Part shown: positions 16,746-25,914 of the stretch, one piece after another
How positions within the stretch are numbered: position 1 is the stretch's first letter
How the letters are laid out: every line of letters starts with the position of its first letter
Assembly: GCA_943789505.1 (NCBI GenBank)
Contig: CALSUJ010000002.1
Coordinates: forward strand, 1 to 64,000
Direction of reading: 5' to 3'
Length of the DNA stretch: 64,000 bases
DNA from: an uncultured Flavobacteriales bacterium
GTDB lineage: Bacteria; Bacteroidota; Bacteroidia; Flavobacteriales; BACL11
Notes under the pieces: model-generated
What the model was told of the DNA's origin: nothing
Databases searched by the model: none
Seen by the model: the letters and a program-made list of their open reading frames with translations, nothing else
Program-made: the position numbers and the translations under genes

Positions 16746-19700
16746 ATGAAAAAATTTACAAAATTATTGGTCTGTAGTTTTCTGACTATGTGTTTTGGAA
16801 TGAGCGTAAGTGCTCAGACTGCAGCAGATTCAGCAACAGTTACATTCCAGGTTGACATGAATAGTGTCACTACAGCATTTACAACTCCTGAAGTTAATGG
16901 GTCATTTAACAATTGGTGTGGGGCTTGTTGGGCTATGTCTGACGCAGATGGTGATAATGTCTGGGATGTATCAGGAAAAGTATTTAAAAATACTGCTCAT
17001 GAGTTTAAGTTCTCAGCTGATGGTTGGGGTATTCAAGAGAATCTTTTTTCTGGGTCTTCTTGTACAGTCACAAATTTCGGGTACACAAACAGAGCATTAA
17101 ATGTTAGTGGAGATACTACTTTAGGAGTTGTTTGTTGGGAAGCATGTGATCCTTGCGGAGGCGCTCCTTCAGCTTATAATGTAACTTTCCAAGTTGACAT
17201 GAATGGCGTATCTGGATTCACAATACCGGAAGTCAATGGTGATTTTAATGGATGGTGCGGAAATTGTTGGGCAATGTCAGATGCTGATGGCGATAATGTT
17301 TGGGACTTTACTACATTACTGGCTCCAGGATCTTATGAGTTTAAGTTTTCTGCTGATTCTTGGGGTATTCAAGAATCTTTAGATTCAAGTTTATCTTGTG
17401 TGCTTACAACAATCGATTCATTAGGTAATGTTTTTGTAAATAGAGAAGTAGAAGTTATCGATTCTGATATTACATTAGATGTTGTTGCGTGGAATGGATG
17501 TGCATCACCAGTTGTTTCCGGATGTACAGATGCAGCAGCAAATAATTATAATTCATCTGCAACTAATGATGATGGTTCGTGTATGTATGATGTCACTCTT
17601 ACTTTAGACTTAAATTGTGAAAGTTTTACGCCTGGTTATGTTGCTGCAACTGGCCCATCTGATGGTTGGTCTTGTGGTACATATGCTTTATCTGACGTAG
17701 ATGGTGATGGTATTTGGGATGGGACATTTAGTTTACCTGCAGGAACGTTTGAATATATATATTGCGCAGATGGATGGGCAGAAAATGAGACAGCAGGTTT
17801 AATTTCAGCAATGCAATCAGGAAGTACTTGTGCTCCTGTTACTGATTATGCGACTTACGCAAATAGATTAATTACAGTTGGAGCTTTAACGACTACTGAT
17901 ACTTGGGGTTCTTGTTCTCAATGTGTTAATAATATAACATCATACAATATTTCAACTGTTGGGAATACTTTTTCTCCTGACACTATAATCTGTAATCTTG
18001 GTGATACAATTAATTTTTCTTTGGGATCCTATCATAATGCGGTTGAAGTAGATCAAACTACTTTCTTAGCCAATGGTTCTACACCCAATGGAGGATTTAA
18101 TTTTGGATATGGTACAACTAGTTCTTTTATGCCAACAAATGCTCAAACATACTATTACGTTTGTCAGCCACACGCAGCAGCAGGAATGTCTGGTGTAATT
18201 ATTGTAAATGGAGGTGTAGTATCTAATGTTTCAGGTTGTACAGATCCTTTAGCAACAAATTATGATCCTACAGCAACTGTAGATGATGGTTCATGTTTAT
18301 ATTCTAGTGTTCTTACAATTACTACTACAGTTTGTTCTAGTGCTACATCTGTAGCATTGACAGGTCCATGGTGGGGTTGGGATCCAACAGCTGGACCTAC
18401 AGCAGTAGATAATGGTAATGGTACTTGGACATTTACACTTGATCCAGCACCAACAGCTGATATGGAATATTTATTAGTTGTAGATGGTGTACAGGAAGAT
18501 TTAGTTGCAGCAGGAACTGCTTCAGGAGATTGGTCTTGTACTCCTATTACGGATTACTTTTCTTATGCAAATAGACAATGGGTAGTTGGTTCAGGAAATG
18601 TTACAAATACTTATAATACATGTGGTACATGTGCTGTTAGTATTTCCGGTTGTACAGATCCTACAGCAACAAATTATGATCCTACAGCAACTGTAGATGA
18701 TGGTTCATGTTTATATGGTCCTATTTTAACACAAATTGATTTACCAGTAACTTGGGATGATAATACAGTTGATTATACTGTAACTCCATTTGGTGGTACG
18801 ACTGCTTCTTTAGTAGCTGATCCAACAAATGCTTCTAATACTGTTTTAGAAGTAGATAGAACAGCAGGATCACCTACTTGGGCGGGAACGACTCTTGGTA
18901 CTAATTCAGGTTTTGCTACAGATATTCCATTAACTTTATCTAATTCAACAATGTCAGTTAGTGTATGGTCTCCACAAGCTGGAACACCAATACGTTTAAA
19001 AGTTGAAGATTCTAATGATCCAACGCATACTTGTGAAACAGAAGTTAATACAACAGCTTCAGGTTGGCAGGTGTTAGTATTTGATTTTTCAAATGAAGCA
19101 CCAGGTACACAGCCTTTAAGTATTGGTTTAGGTTTTGGTTGGACATTTAATAAAGCATCTGTATTCTGTGATTTCGGTAACGTTCCATCAGCAAGTACTC
19201 TTTATTACTTAGATGATGTTACTTTTGGAGGTGTAGTATCTAATGTTTCTGGTTGTACAGATCCTTTAGCAACAAATTATGATCCTACAGCAACTGTAGA
19301 TGATGGTTCATGTTTATATTCTAGTGTTCTTACAATTACTACTACAGTTTGTTCTAGTGCTACATCTGTAGCATTGACAGGTCCATGGTGGGGTTGGGAT
19401 CCAACAGCTGGACCTACAGCAGTAGATAATGGTAATGGTACTTGGACATTTACACTTGATCCAGCACCAACAGCTGATATGGAATATTTATTAGTTGTAG
19501 ATGGTGTACAGGAAGATTTAGTTGCAGCAGGAACTGCTTCAGGAGATTGGTCTTGTACTCCTATTACGGATTACTTTTCTTATGCAAATAGACAATGGGT
19601 AGTTGGTTCAGGAAATGTTATAAATACTTATAATACATGTGGTACATGTGCTGTTAGTATTTCCGGTTGTACAGATCCTACAGCAACAAATTATGATCCT

Positions 19701-22700
19701 ACAGCAACTGTAGATGATGGTTCATGTTTATATGGTCCTATTTTAACACAAATTGATTTACCAGTAACTTGGGATGATAATACAGTTGATTATACTGTAA
19801 CTCCATTTGGTGGTACGACTGCTTCTTTAGTAGCTGATCCAACAAATGCTTCTAATACTGTTTTAGAAGTAGATAGAACAGCAGGATCACCTACTTGGGC
19901 GGGAACGACTCTTGGTACTAATTCAGGTTTTGCTACAGATATTCCATTAACTTTATCTAATTCAACAATGTCAGTTAGTGTATGGTCTCCACAAGCTGGA
20001 ACACCAATACGTTTAAAAGTTGAAGATTCTAATGATCCAACGCATACTTGTGAAACAGAAGTTAATACAACAGCTTCAGGTTGGCAGGTGTTAGTATTTG
20101 ATTTTTCAAATGAAGCACCAGGTACACAGCCTTTAAGTATTGGTTTAGGTTTTGGTTGGACATTTAATAAAGCATCTGTATTCTGTGATTTCGGTAACGT
20201 TCCATCAGCAAGTACTCTTTATTACTTAGATGATGTTACTTTTGGAGGTGTAGTATCTAATGTTTCTGGATGTACAGATCCTTTAGCAACAAATTATGAT
20301 CCTACAGCAACTGTAGATGATGGTTCATGTTTATATTCTAGTGTTCTTACAATTACTACTACAGTTTGTTCTAGTGCTACATCTGTAGCATTGACAGGTC
20401 CATGGTGGGGTTGGGATCCAACAGCTGGACCTACAGCAGTAGATAATGGTAATGGTACTTGGACATTTACACTTGATCCAGCACCAACAGCTGATATGGA
20501 ATATTTATTAGTTGTAGATGGTGTACAGGAAGATTTAGTTGCAGCAGGAACTGCTTCAGGAGATTGGTCTTGTACTCCTATTACGGATTACTTTTCTTAT
20601 GCAAATAGACAATGGGTAGTTGGTTCAGGAAATGTTACAAATACTTATAATACATGTGGTACATGTGCTGTTAGTATTTCCGGTTGTACAGATCCTACAG
20701 CAACAAATTATGATCCTACAGCAACTGTAGATGATGGTTCATGTTTATATGGTCCTATTTTAACACAAATTGATTTACCAGTAACTTGGGATGATAATAC
20801 AGTTGATTATACTGTAACTCCATTTGGTGGTACGACTGCTTCTTTAGTAGCTGATCCAACAAATGCTTCTAATACTGTTTTAGAAGTAGATAGAACAGCA
20901 GGATCACCTACTTGGGCGGGAACGACTCTTGGTACTAATTCAGGTTTTGCTACAGATATTCCATTAACTTTATCTAATTCAACAATGTCAGTTAGTGTAT
21001 GGTCTCCACAAGCTGGAACACCAATACGTTTAAAAGTTGAAGATTCTAATGATCCAACGCATACTTGTGAAACAGAAGTTAATACAACAGCTTCAGGTTG
21101 GCAGGTGTTAGTATTTGATTTTTCAAATGAAGCACCAGGTACACAGCCTTTAAGTATTGGTTTAGGTTTTGGTTGGACATTTAATAAAGCATCTGTATTC
21201 TGTGATTTCGGTAACGTTCCATCAGCAAGTACTCTTTATTACTTAGATGATGTTACTTTTGGAGGTGTAGTATCTAATGTTTCAGGTTGTACAGATCCTT
21301 TAGCAACAAATTATGATCCTACAGCAACTGTAGATGATGGTTCATGTTTATATTCTAGTGTTCTTACAATTACTACTACAGTTTGTTCTAGTGCTACATC
21401 TGTAGCATTGACAGGTCCATGGTGGGGTTGGGATCCAACAGCTGGACCTACAGCAGTAGATAATGGTAATGGTACTTGGACATTTACACTTGATCCAGCA
21501 CCAACAGCTGATATGGAATATTTATTAGTTGTAGATGGTGTACAGGAAGATTTAGTTGCAGCAGGAACTGCTTCAGGAGATTGGTCTTGTACTCCTATTA
21601 CGGATTACTTTTCTTATGCAAATAGACAATGGGTAGTTGGTTCAGGAAATGTTATAAATACTTATAATACATGTGGTACATGTGCTGTTAGTATTTCCGG
21701 TTGTACAGATCCTACAGCAACAAATTATGATCCTACAGCAACTGTAGATGATGGTACTTGTATAGCTTCTATTTATGGTTGTACTGATGCTACTGCATGT
21801 AACTATTATGCTGGAGCAAACGTTGATGATGGTTCATGTGAATGGACTTCATGTAATCCTACTACTTGTAGTGCTTCACCAATAACTGGTTTAGGTGTTA
21901 CTAATGTTGTTCATAATAGAGTTACTTTAACTTTTGATGACATGAACACTTATGATGCTTCAGGTGCTCAGGTATGTAGAGTAGATCAATTACGTATTAA
22001 ATATCGTGAAGTAGGAACATCAACTTGGAGTCAGAAGAATATGGCTGCTCCAACAGGTTATGATCCTACAACAGGTATTTGTAATAGTACTCAAAATACT
22101 GATAAATTAGTATTAGGTTTAACTGGTTCAACTACTTATGAGTGGGAAATGAGAGTTTGGTATTGTGCTACAGGAGCAACTGCTTGGGTAGTAGGTCCAA
22201 ACTTTACTACAGCTGATAACTGTCCAGACGTAGGTAACTTAGCTGTAACTTCAGGTTCTAATACACAAGCTACCTTTACTTGGGATGATTCAAATGGAGC
22301 TTATAGCTTTGTTAGATTACAAGCAAGAGTAGATACTGTTGGTTCTTCATTCTTTAATATTGGAGGTATAGGAGTAAATTATCCTGCGTTCACTAAGAAC
22401 AAGAATGGATTAGTTGCAGGAGAGTCTTATAGAGCTAAATCACGTACATGGTGTGATCCAAATGGAGGAGCTTATAAAGCTCTATCATGGACTTCATTCA
22501 TTTACTGGACACAACCAACTTCTATTAGACTTGAAGGTGGTAGTGCAATCAATAATTTAACTGTTTATCCTAACCCATCAAGAGATGTATTTAATGTGAC
22601 GTTCACGTCAGAGGATGTACAAAATCTTGAAGTTAGAGTGCTTAATGTAGTTGGTGGGGTTGTATACACTGAAAACTTAGAACAGTTTGTTGGTGAATAC

Positions 22701-22799
22701 ACTAAAGCAATTGATTTAGCTACTTATACTAAAGGAGTTTACTTCTTAGAAATCACAACTAATACTGGTGTGGTTAACAAGAAATTAATTCTTCAATAA
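16746..22799 (+). CDS. 2017-aa T9SS-secreted multi-domain carbohydrate-binding surface protein with cupredoxin domain
   Basis: It begins with a signal peptide (MKKFTKLLVCSFLTMCFGMSVSAQ). Next come two related ~105-aa beta domains (about 31-138 and 146-258; VTFQVDM...PEVNG.FN.WCG...EFKFSAD.WGIQE) that look like starch/glycan-binding folds, an acidic Cys motif (GCTDAAANNYNSSAT), and a third divergent copy (283-395). A cupredoxin domain follows (398-488) with all type-1 copper ligands in place (His in SYHNAV; Cys, His and Met in YVCQPHAAAGM). Then come three 339-aa repeats plus a partial fourth, each with a WWGWDPTAGPT binding-type domain and a jelly-roll domain ending LYYLDDVTF. Two FnIII-like domains and a T9SS type-A tail (VYPNPSRDVFNV...GVYFLEI) end it. 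No catalytic domain is seen. It probably holds beta-glucan at the cell surface. A GH16 gene follows, and three operator-like sites precede it. Confidence 0.85.
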   Translation: MKKFTKLLVCSFLTMCFGMSVSAQTAADSATVTFQVDMNSVTTAFTTPEVNGSFNNWCGACWAMSDADGDNVWDVSGKVFKNTAHEFKFSADGWGIQENLFSGSSCTVTNFGYTNRALNVSGDTTLGVVCWEACDPCGGAPSAYNVTFQVDMNGVSGFTIPEVNGDFNGWCGNCWAMSDADGDNVWDFTTLLAPGSYEFKFSADSWGIQESLDSSLSCVLTTIDSLGNVFVNREVEVIDSDITLDVVAWNGCASPVVSGCTDAAANNYNSSATNDDGSCMYDVTLTLDLNCESFTPGYVAATGPSDGWSCGTYALSDVDGDGIWDGTFSLPAGTFEYIYCADGWAENETAGLISAMQSGSTCAPVTDYATYANRLITVGALTTTDTWGSCSQCVNNITSYNISTVGNTFSPDTIICNLGDTINFSLGSYHNAVEVDQTTFLANGSTPNGGFNFGYGTTSSFMPTNAQTYYYVCQPHAAAGMSGVIIVNGGVVSNVSGCTDPLATNYDPTATVDDGSCLYSSVLTITTTVCSSATSVALTGPWWGWDPTAGPTAVDNGNGTWTFTLDPAPTADMEYLLVVDGVQEDLVAAGTASGDWSCTPITDYFSYANRQWVVGSGNVTNTYNTCGTCAVSISGCTDPTATNYDPTATVDDGSCLYGPILTQIDLPVTWDDNTVDYTVTPFGGTTASLVADPTNASNTVLEVDRTAGSPTWAGTTLGTNSGFATDIPLTLSNSTMSVSVWSPQAGTPIRLKVEDSNDPTHTCETEVNTTASGWQVLVFDFSNEAPGTQPLSIGLGFGWTFNKASVFCDFGNVPSASTLYYLDDVTFGGVVSNVSGCTDPLATNYDPTATVDDGSCLYSSVLTITTTVCSSATSVALTGPWWGWDPTAGPTAVDNGNGTWTFTLDPAPTADMEYLLVVDGVQEDLVAAGTASGDWSCTPITDYFSYANRQWVVGSGNVINTYNTCGTCAVSISGCTDPTATNYDPTATVDDGSCLYGPILTQIDLPVTWDDNTVDYTVTPFGGTTASLVADPTNASNTVLEVDRTAGSPTWAGTTLGTNSGFATDIPLTLSNSTMSVSVWSPQAGTPIRLKVEDSNDPTHTCETEVNTTASGWQVLVFDFSNEAPGTQPLSIGLGFGWTFNKASVFCDFGNVPSASTLYYLDDVTFGGVVSNVSGCTDPLATNYDPTATVDDGSCLYSSVLTITTTVCSSATSVALTGPWWGWDPTAGPTAVDNGNGTWTFTLDPAPTADMEYLLVVDGVQEDLVAAGTASGDWSCTPITDYFSYANRQWVVGSGNVTNTYNTCGTCAVSISGCTDPTATNYDPTATVDDGSCLYGPILTQIDLPVTWDDNTVDYTVTPFGGTTASLVADPTNASNTVLEVDRTAGSPTWAGTTLGTNSGFATDIPLTLSNSTMSVSVWSPQAGTPIRLKVEDSNDPTHTCETEVNTTASGWQVLVFDFSNEAPGTQPLSIGLGFGWTFNKASVFCDFGNVPSASTLYYLDDVTFGGVVSNVSGCTDPLATNYDPTATVDDGSCLYSSVLTITTTVCSSATSVALTGPWWGWDPTAGPTAVDNGNGTWTFTLDPAPTADMEYLLVVDGVQEDLVAAGTASGDWSCTPITDYFSYANRQWVVGSGNVINTYNTCGTCAVSISGCTDPTATNYDPTATVDDGTCIASIYGCTDATACNYYAGANVDDGSCEWTSCNPTTCSASPITGLGVTNVVHNRVTLTFDDMNTYDASGAQVCRVDQLRIKYREVGTSTWSQKNMAAPTGYDPTTGICNSTQNTDKLVLGLTGSTTYEWEMRVWYCATGATAWVVGPNFTTADNCPDVGNLAVTSGSNTQATFTWDDSNGAYSFVRLQARVDTVGSSFFNIGGIGVNYPAFTKNKNGLVAGESYRAKSRTWCDPNGGAYKALSWTSFIYWTQPTSIRLEGGSAINNLTVYPNPSRDVFNVTFTSEDVQNLEVRVLNVVGGVVYTENLEQFVGEYTKAIDLATYTKGVYFLEITTNTGVVNKKLILQ
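18210..21750 (+). repeat. Tandem 1017-bp repeats, 3 full plus 0.5 copy, nearly identical
   Basis: Units start at 18210, 19227, 20244 and 21261 (exact period 1017 bp, 339 codons); the fourth stops matching near 21750. By eye, copies differ at only a few bases, including silent changes at the unit start (TCAGGT, TCTGGT, TCTGGA, TCAGGT) and an ACA/ATA change (Thr/Ile) that alternates between copies. Such identity means very recent amplification or ongoing gene conversion. The copy number in an assembly could be wrong. Confidence 0.95.
22269..22549 (+). repeat. Near-identical 281-bp segment, copy 1 (copy 2 at 25000-25280)
   Basis: This stretch encodes the last beta domain and the start of the sorting domain. 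It is almost identical in DNA to the same part of the GH16 gene, with only a few differences (for example CCTGCG against GGTACA), while flanking parts are clearly diverged. Gene conversion between the two neighbours is the simplest explanation. Confidence 0.85.
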
Positions 22800-22822
22800 G
22801 AAGTAAGTTAATTCTTAATATT

Positions 22823-22852
22823 AAAAAGCCCGAGCAATTGCTCGGGCTTTTT
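22823..22852. terminator. Intrinsic terminator after the 2017-aa surface protein gene
   Basis: This is a perfect 30-base palindrome: AAAAAGCCCGAGCA on the left pairs with its complement on the right, ending in TTTTT. It separates the surface protein gene from the GH16 gene, so each needs its own promoter. Confidence 0.9.
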
Positions 22853-22864
22853 ATTATGTAATAA

Positions 22865-22881
22865 AGTGTGTAATATGTATT
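22865..22881. promoter_or_regulatory. Degenerate regulon operator-like site upstream of GH16 gene
   Basis: AGTGTGTAATATGTATT shares the left half and centre with the regulon palindrome but has a poor right half (12 of 17 positions against the gapA site). It overlaps the -7 box TATTTTTG at 22878-22885. It may be a weak site or chance. Confidence 0.3.
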
Positions 22882-22885
22882 TTTG
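22878..22885 (+). promoter_or_regulatory. -7 promoter box (TATTTTTG) of the first GH16 gene
   Basis: TATTTTTG matches TAnnTTTG, 20 bases upstream of the ATG at 22906 and downstream of a strong terminator. Confidence 0.45.
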
Positions 22886-22905
22886 TAATTACTTAAAAGT
22901 TTAAA

Positions 22906-25530
22906 ATGAGATTTTTTTATAGTATAATTTTTATTTGTTTATTTTTTTCAACTTCAATTTTTTCTCAGAGTTGGAATTTAATTTGGTCTGATGAATTTAA
23001 TGGAAATAGTTTAGATTCTACAAAATGGACTCATGATATTGGTACGGGATCACAATATGGTCTATATGGATGGGGTAATAGTGAACTTCAATATTATCAA
23101 CCACAAAATACTATCTTAAATAATGGTTCAGTAAAAATAATTGCAAATTTGGAGCCAAATGGGATAGTTGACTCTTGGAATACCACAATGTATTATTCTT
23201 CATCTAAAATAACAACCAAAGGTACCTTTGATTTTAGATATGGAAAAGTAGAAGCTAGTATTAAAACTGTTGATGGGGAAGGTTTCTGGCCTGCTTTTTG
23301 GATGTTGCCAACAGGTGGGAGTTGGCCTTGTGATGGAGAGATAGATATTATGGAACAGTGGGGGAGTGACGGACCATCAAATATTACTACAGGTGCTGCT
23401 CATGCTGGGACATGTCCTGGGGGAAGTACTTATCAAAGTTCCTCACATGTTATATCTAATGGCTCATATGCTGATAATTTTCATATATATTCTATAGAGT
23501 GGCAGCCTGGTCTTATTACTTGGTATATTGATAATATTCAATTTTTACAAGTAACTCCTTCTTCATATCCTAATATTAATTGGCCATTTAATTCTAATAA
23601 TTGGTATTTGATGTTTAATTTAGCTATAACAAGTTCTGGCCCTAATTCAAATACAGTATTTCCATCTCAAATCGAAATAGATTGGGTAAGAATATATGAA
23701 AATACAGTAGGAGTTTCTGGATGTACAGATTCACTAGCTCAAAACTATAATCCTAATGCAACTAATGATAATGGTTTGTGTGAGTATTTAGTAAGCTTTG
23801 AAGTAAATTTAAATTGCGCATCTAATATTAGTGCACCATCTGTGGTTTACATAACTAGCCCTACTGTTAATTGGGATTGCAATACTTACGCTTTAAACGA
23901 TTCTAATTCTGACGGTATTTGGACTGGAAACTTTATATTGCCGAATGGATCTTTTGATTATATATACTGCACTGATGGATGGACAGATTCTGAAAGTAAT
24001 GGTTTAATTACTGCAATGCAAAATGGAGCAAGTTGTGCACCAATTACAGATTATTCTACTTATGCAAATAGAGCAATTAATATTACTAGCGATACAAGTA
24101 TCTCAAATGTATGGGGATCTTGTTACTTATGTATAGGAGGATGTACTAGCCCAACTGCAACAAATTATAACTCAAATGCAGATTATGATGATGGTTCTTG
24201 CAACTATAACACCAACTTTAATGTTACTTTTCAAGTAGACATGAATAATGTTGCAGTTCCATTCACTCAGCCTGAAGTAAATGGGACATTTAATAGCTGG
24301 TGTGGTTCCTGTGCTACTTTAACAGATGTAAATAATGATAATATTTGGGATATTACTCTATCTATACCAGCAGGTTATCATGAGTATAAATTTTCTTCTG
24401 ATAATTGGACTGCTCAAGAAGATTTATTGAATGCAGGTAATTGTGTTGTGTCTGCATGGGGATATACTAATAGGTTTTTGAATATTACAAGTGATACAAT
24501 TCTTGATTTAGTTTGTTGGGGGTCTTGTGCTGAATGTATTTCTAGTTCTGTTTATGGTTGTACTAACCCTACAGCAACAAACTATGATCCATTAGCAACA
24601 GTAGATGATGGTACTTGTACTTATCTTTCAACATGTACTTATCCTTCTCCTACAGGTGCTTATATTTCTGAATTAATTCATGATAGAGTAAGAGTAAATT
24701 GGGATAATATGAATGATGCTAATTGTATGGTTACACAATACCGTATTAGATACAGAGAATTAGGTACAAGTATTTGGTTGTCTAAAACTATTGCAAATTC
24801 AGCTTTATGCCAGTTTGGTTTGAACACTACAAGTAAGTTAATTTTAGGCTTAACTGCTTCAACAGCTTATGAGTACTATATGAAAGTTTGGTATTGTGGT
24901 GGTGGTGTTTCTGCTTGGTCAGCTACTCAAAACTTTACTACACTTGGTGATTGTCCTAATGTAGGTAACCTAACAGTTTCTAGCTCTACAACAACTAAAG
25001 CTACCTTTACTTGGGATGATTCAAATGGAGCTTATAGCTTTGTTAGATTACAAGCACGAGTAGATACTGTTGGTTCTTCATTCTTTAATATTGGAGGTAT
25101 AGGAGTAAATTATGGTACATTCACTAAGAACAAGAATGGATTAGTTCCAGGAGAGTCTTATAGAGCTAAATCACGTACATGGTGTAATCCAAATGGAGGA
25201 GCTTATAAAGCTCTATCATGGACTTCATTCATTTACTGGACACAACCAACTTCTATTAGACTTGAAGGTGGTAGTGCAATTGCTAACTTAACTATTTATC
25301 CTAACCCGTCAAGAGATGTGTTTAATGTAAGTTTTACATCAGATACTAAACAGAATTTAAAAGTTAGAATTCTAAATGTAATAGGGGAGGAGATAATAAA
25401 TGAAAACTTAGAGCAGTTCATTGGTGAGTATACTAAGCAGATAAACCTAATTGAAAATGCTAAAGGAATTTACTTCTTGGAAATAGAAACTAATGATGGA
25501 ATAATCAATAAAAAACTAATACTTCAATAA
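22906..25530 (+). CDS. Modular GH16 endo-beta-glucanase (laminarinase-like), T9SS-secreted
   Basis: After a signal peptide (to about residue 20) comes a GH16 catalytic domain (about 21-265) opening with WNLIWSDEFNGNSLD. The active-site motif is GEIDIMEQWG, with nucleophile E145, D147 and acid/base E150. FWPAFWMLP and the late SQIEIDWVRIYE are further GH16 marks. Bacterial GH16 enzymes with this pattern usually cut beta-1,3- or mixed beta-1,3/1,4-glucans. Then follow GCTD-type acidic Cys motifs and two binding-type beta domains like those of the upstream surface protein, FnIII-like domains, and a T9SS type-A tail (IYPNPSRDVFNV...GIYFLEI). It has its own promoter and terminator. The exact glucan is inferred from context. 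Confidence 0.9.
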   Translation: MRFFYSIIFICLFFSTSIFSQSWNLIWSDEFNGNSLDSTKWTHDIGTGSQYGLYGWGNSELQYYQPQNTILNNGSVKIIANLEPNGIVDSWNTTMYYSSSKITTKGTFDFRYGKVEASIKTVDGEGFWPAFWMLPTGGSWPCDGEIDIMEQWGSDGPSNITTGAAHAGTCPGGSTYQSSSHVISNGSYADNFHIYSIEWQPGLITWYIDNIQFLQVTPSSYPNINWPFNSNNWYLMFNLAITSSGPNSNTVFPSQIEIDWVRIYENTVGVSGCTDSLAQNYNPNATNDNGLCEYLVSFEVNLNCASNISAPSVVYITSPTVNWDCNTYALNDSNSDGIWTGNFILPNGSFDYIYCTDGWTDSESNGLITAMQNGASCAPITDYSTYANRAINITSDTSISNVWGSCYLCIGGCTSPTATNYNSNADYDDGSCNYNTNFNVTFQVDMNNVAVPFTQPEVNGTFNSWCGSCATLTDVNNDNIWDITLSIPAGYHEYKFSSDNWTAQEDLLNAGNCVVSAWGYTNRFLNITSDTILDLVCWGSCAECISSSVYGCTNPTATNYDPLATVDDGTCTYLSTCTYPSPTGAYISELIHDRVRVNWDNMNDANCMVTQYRIRYRELGTSIWLSKTIANSALCQFGLNTTSKLILGLTASTAYEYYMKVWYCGGGVSAWSATQNFTTLGDCPNVGNLTVSSSTTTKATFTWDDSNGAYSFVRLQARVDTVGSSFFNIGGIGVNYGTFTKNKNGLVPGESYRAKSRTWCNPNGGAYKALSWTSFIYWTQPTSIRLEGGSAIANLTIYPNPSRDVFNVSFTSDTKQNLKVRILNVIGEEIINENLEQFIGEYTKQINLIENAKGIYFLEIETNDGIINKKLILQ
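25000..25280 (+). repeat. Near-identical 281-bp segment, copy 2 (copy 1 at 22269-22549)
   Basis: See copy 1. In this copy the segment lies in the C-terminal beta domain of the GH16 enzyme, directly before the sorting domain. Confidence 0.85.
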
Positions 25531-25538
25531 ATTATAAG

Positions 25539-25562
25539 AGAGCAGGTTTTAAAGCCTGCTCT
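25539..25562 (+). terminator. Intrinsic terminator after the first GH16 gene
   Basis: An 8-bp stem AGAGCAGG/CCTGCTCT with an 8-base loop is followed by TAATTTGTT. It ends the GH16 transcript before the 17.7-kb operon. Confidence 0.75.
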
Positions 25563-25739
25563 TAATTTGTTATTTTATAAAATAAGAGATTACTCAGATA
25601 ATCAAATAAATTTATTAAGTTTGATTTAGTAGATTGATTAGCGGTGCAAAAAGTGGTGCAAATTTTAGTTTTAAAGCTTACTGTAATGTAGTGTAGGGGT
25701 AGAGGTTGTAATCCTGCTGCCTATACTTATTTAGATAAA

Positions 25740-25800
25740 ACCCCAATCAAATGAGTAGGTTTCTTTTTAGTGGACCTCTCGGTCCTAATTTTGAATTTTT
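25740..25800. repeat. Dispersed repeat, copy B (related to 3904-3963)
   Basis: The layout is as in copy A: ACCCC...ATGAGTAGGTTT, a T run, then AGTGGACCTCTCGGTCC and AATTTTGAATTTTT. It stands 63 bp upstream of the operator-like site at 25863, comparable to copy A upstream of the zwf operator. Confidence 0.45.
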
Positions 25801-25862
25801 TTAGAAATTAATTGTTTGAATATGTAAGTGTTTTTCTAAATAAGTTAGTATTATTTTAAATA

Positions 25863-25879
25863 AACGTATAAATTACACT
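25863..25879. promoter_or_regulatory. Regulon operator-like site at the long glucan operon (AACGTATAAATTACACT)
   Basis: The right half TTACACTAAG is identical in form to other copies; the left half (ACGTA for GTGTA) has two mismatches. It is 9 bp upstream of the -7 box at 25889, the same geometry as at zwf. Confidence 0.5.
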
Positions 25880-25888
25880 AAGTATTTT

Positions 25889-25896
25889 TATCTTTG
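25889..25896 (+). promoter_or_regulatory. -7 promoter box (TATCTTTG) of the 17.7-kb glucan operon
   Basis: TATCTTTG matches TAnnTTTG, 18 bases upstream of the ATG at 25915. Its TTG is in frame with the gene and could be miscalled as a start seven codons early. Confidence 0.55.
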
Positions 25897-25914
25897 ACAA
25901 AAAATTGTAAAAAC

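Larger units (their letters stand above)
25531..25862. other. Intergenic region with terminator, short direct repeats and dispersed repeat
   Basis: No gene is seen here. The stretch has the terminator at 25539-25562, two GGTGCAAA copies 12 bp apart at 25643 and 25655, and the dispersed repeat at 25740-25800. A phrase near 25695 (GGGGTAGAGGTTGTAATCC) looks faintly like a tRNA end and could mark an old integration. Confidence 0.4.

Noticed and set aside
18210-21750. CRISPR-like or minisatellite array
   Set aside because: The period is 1017 bp, an exact multiple of three, and the reading frame stays open through all copies, so it is a coding tandem repeat.
25680-25730. Possible tRNA gene or attachment site (GGGGTAGAGGTTGTAATCC phrase)
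   Set aside because: No cloverleaf can be formed; only a vague likeness to a T-arm is present.
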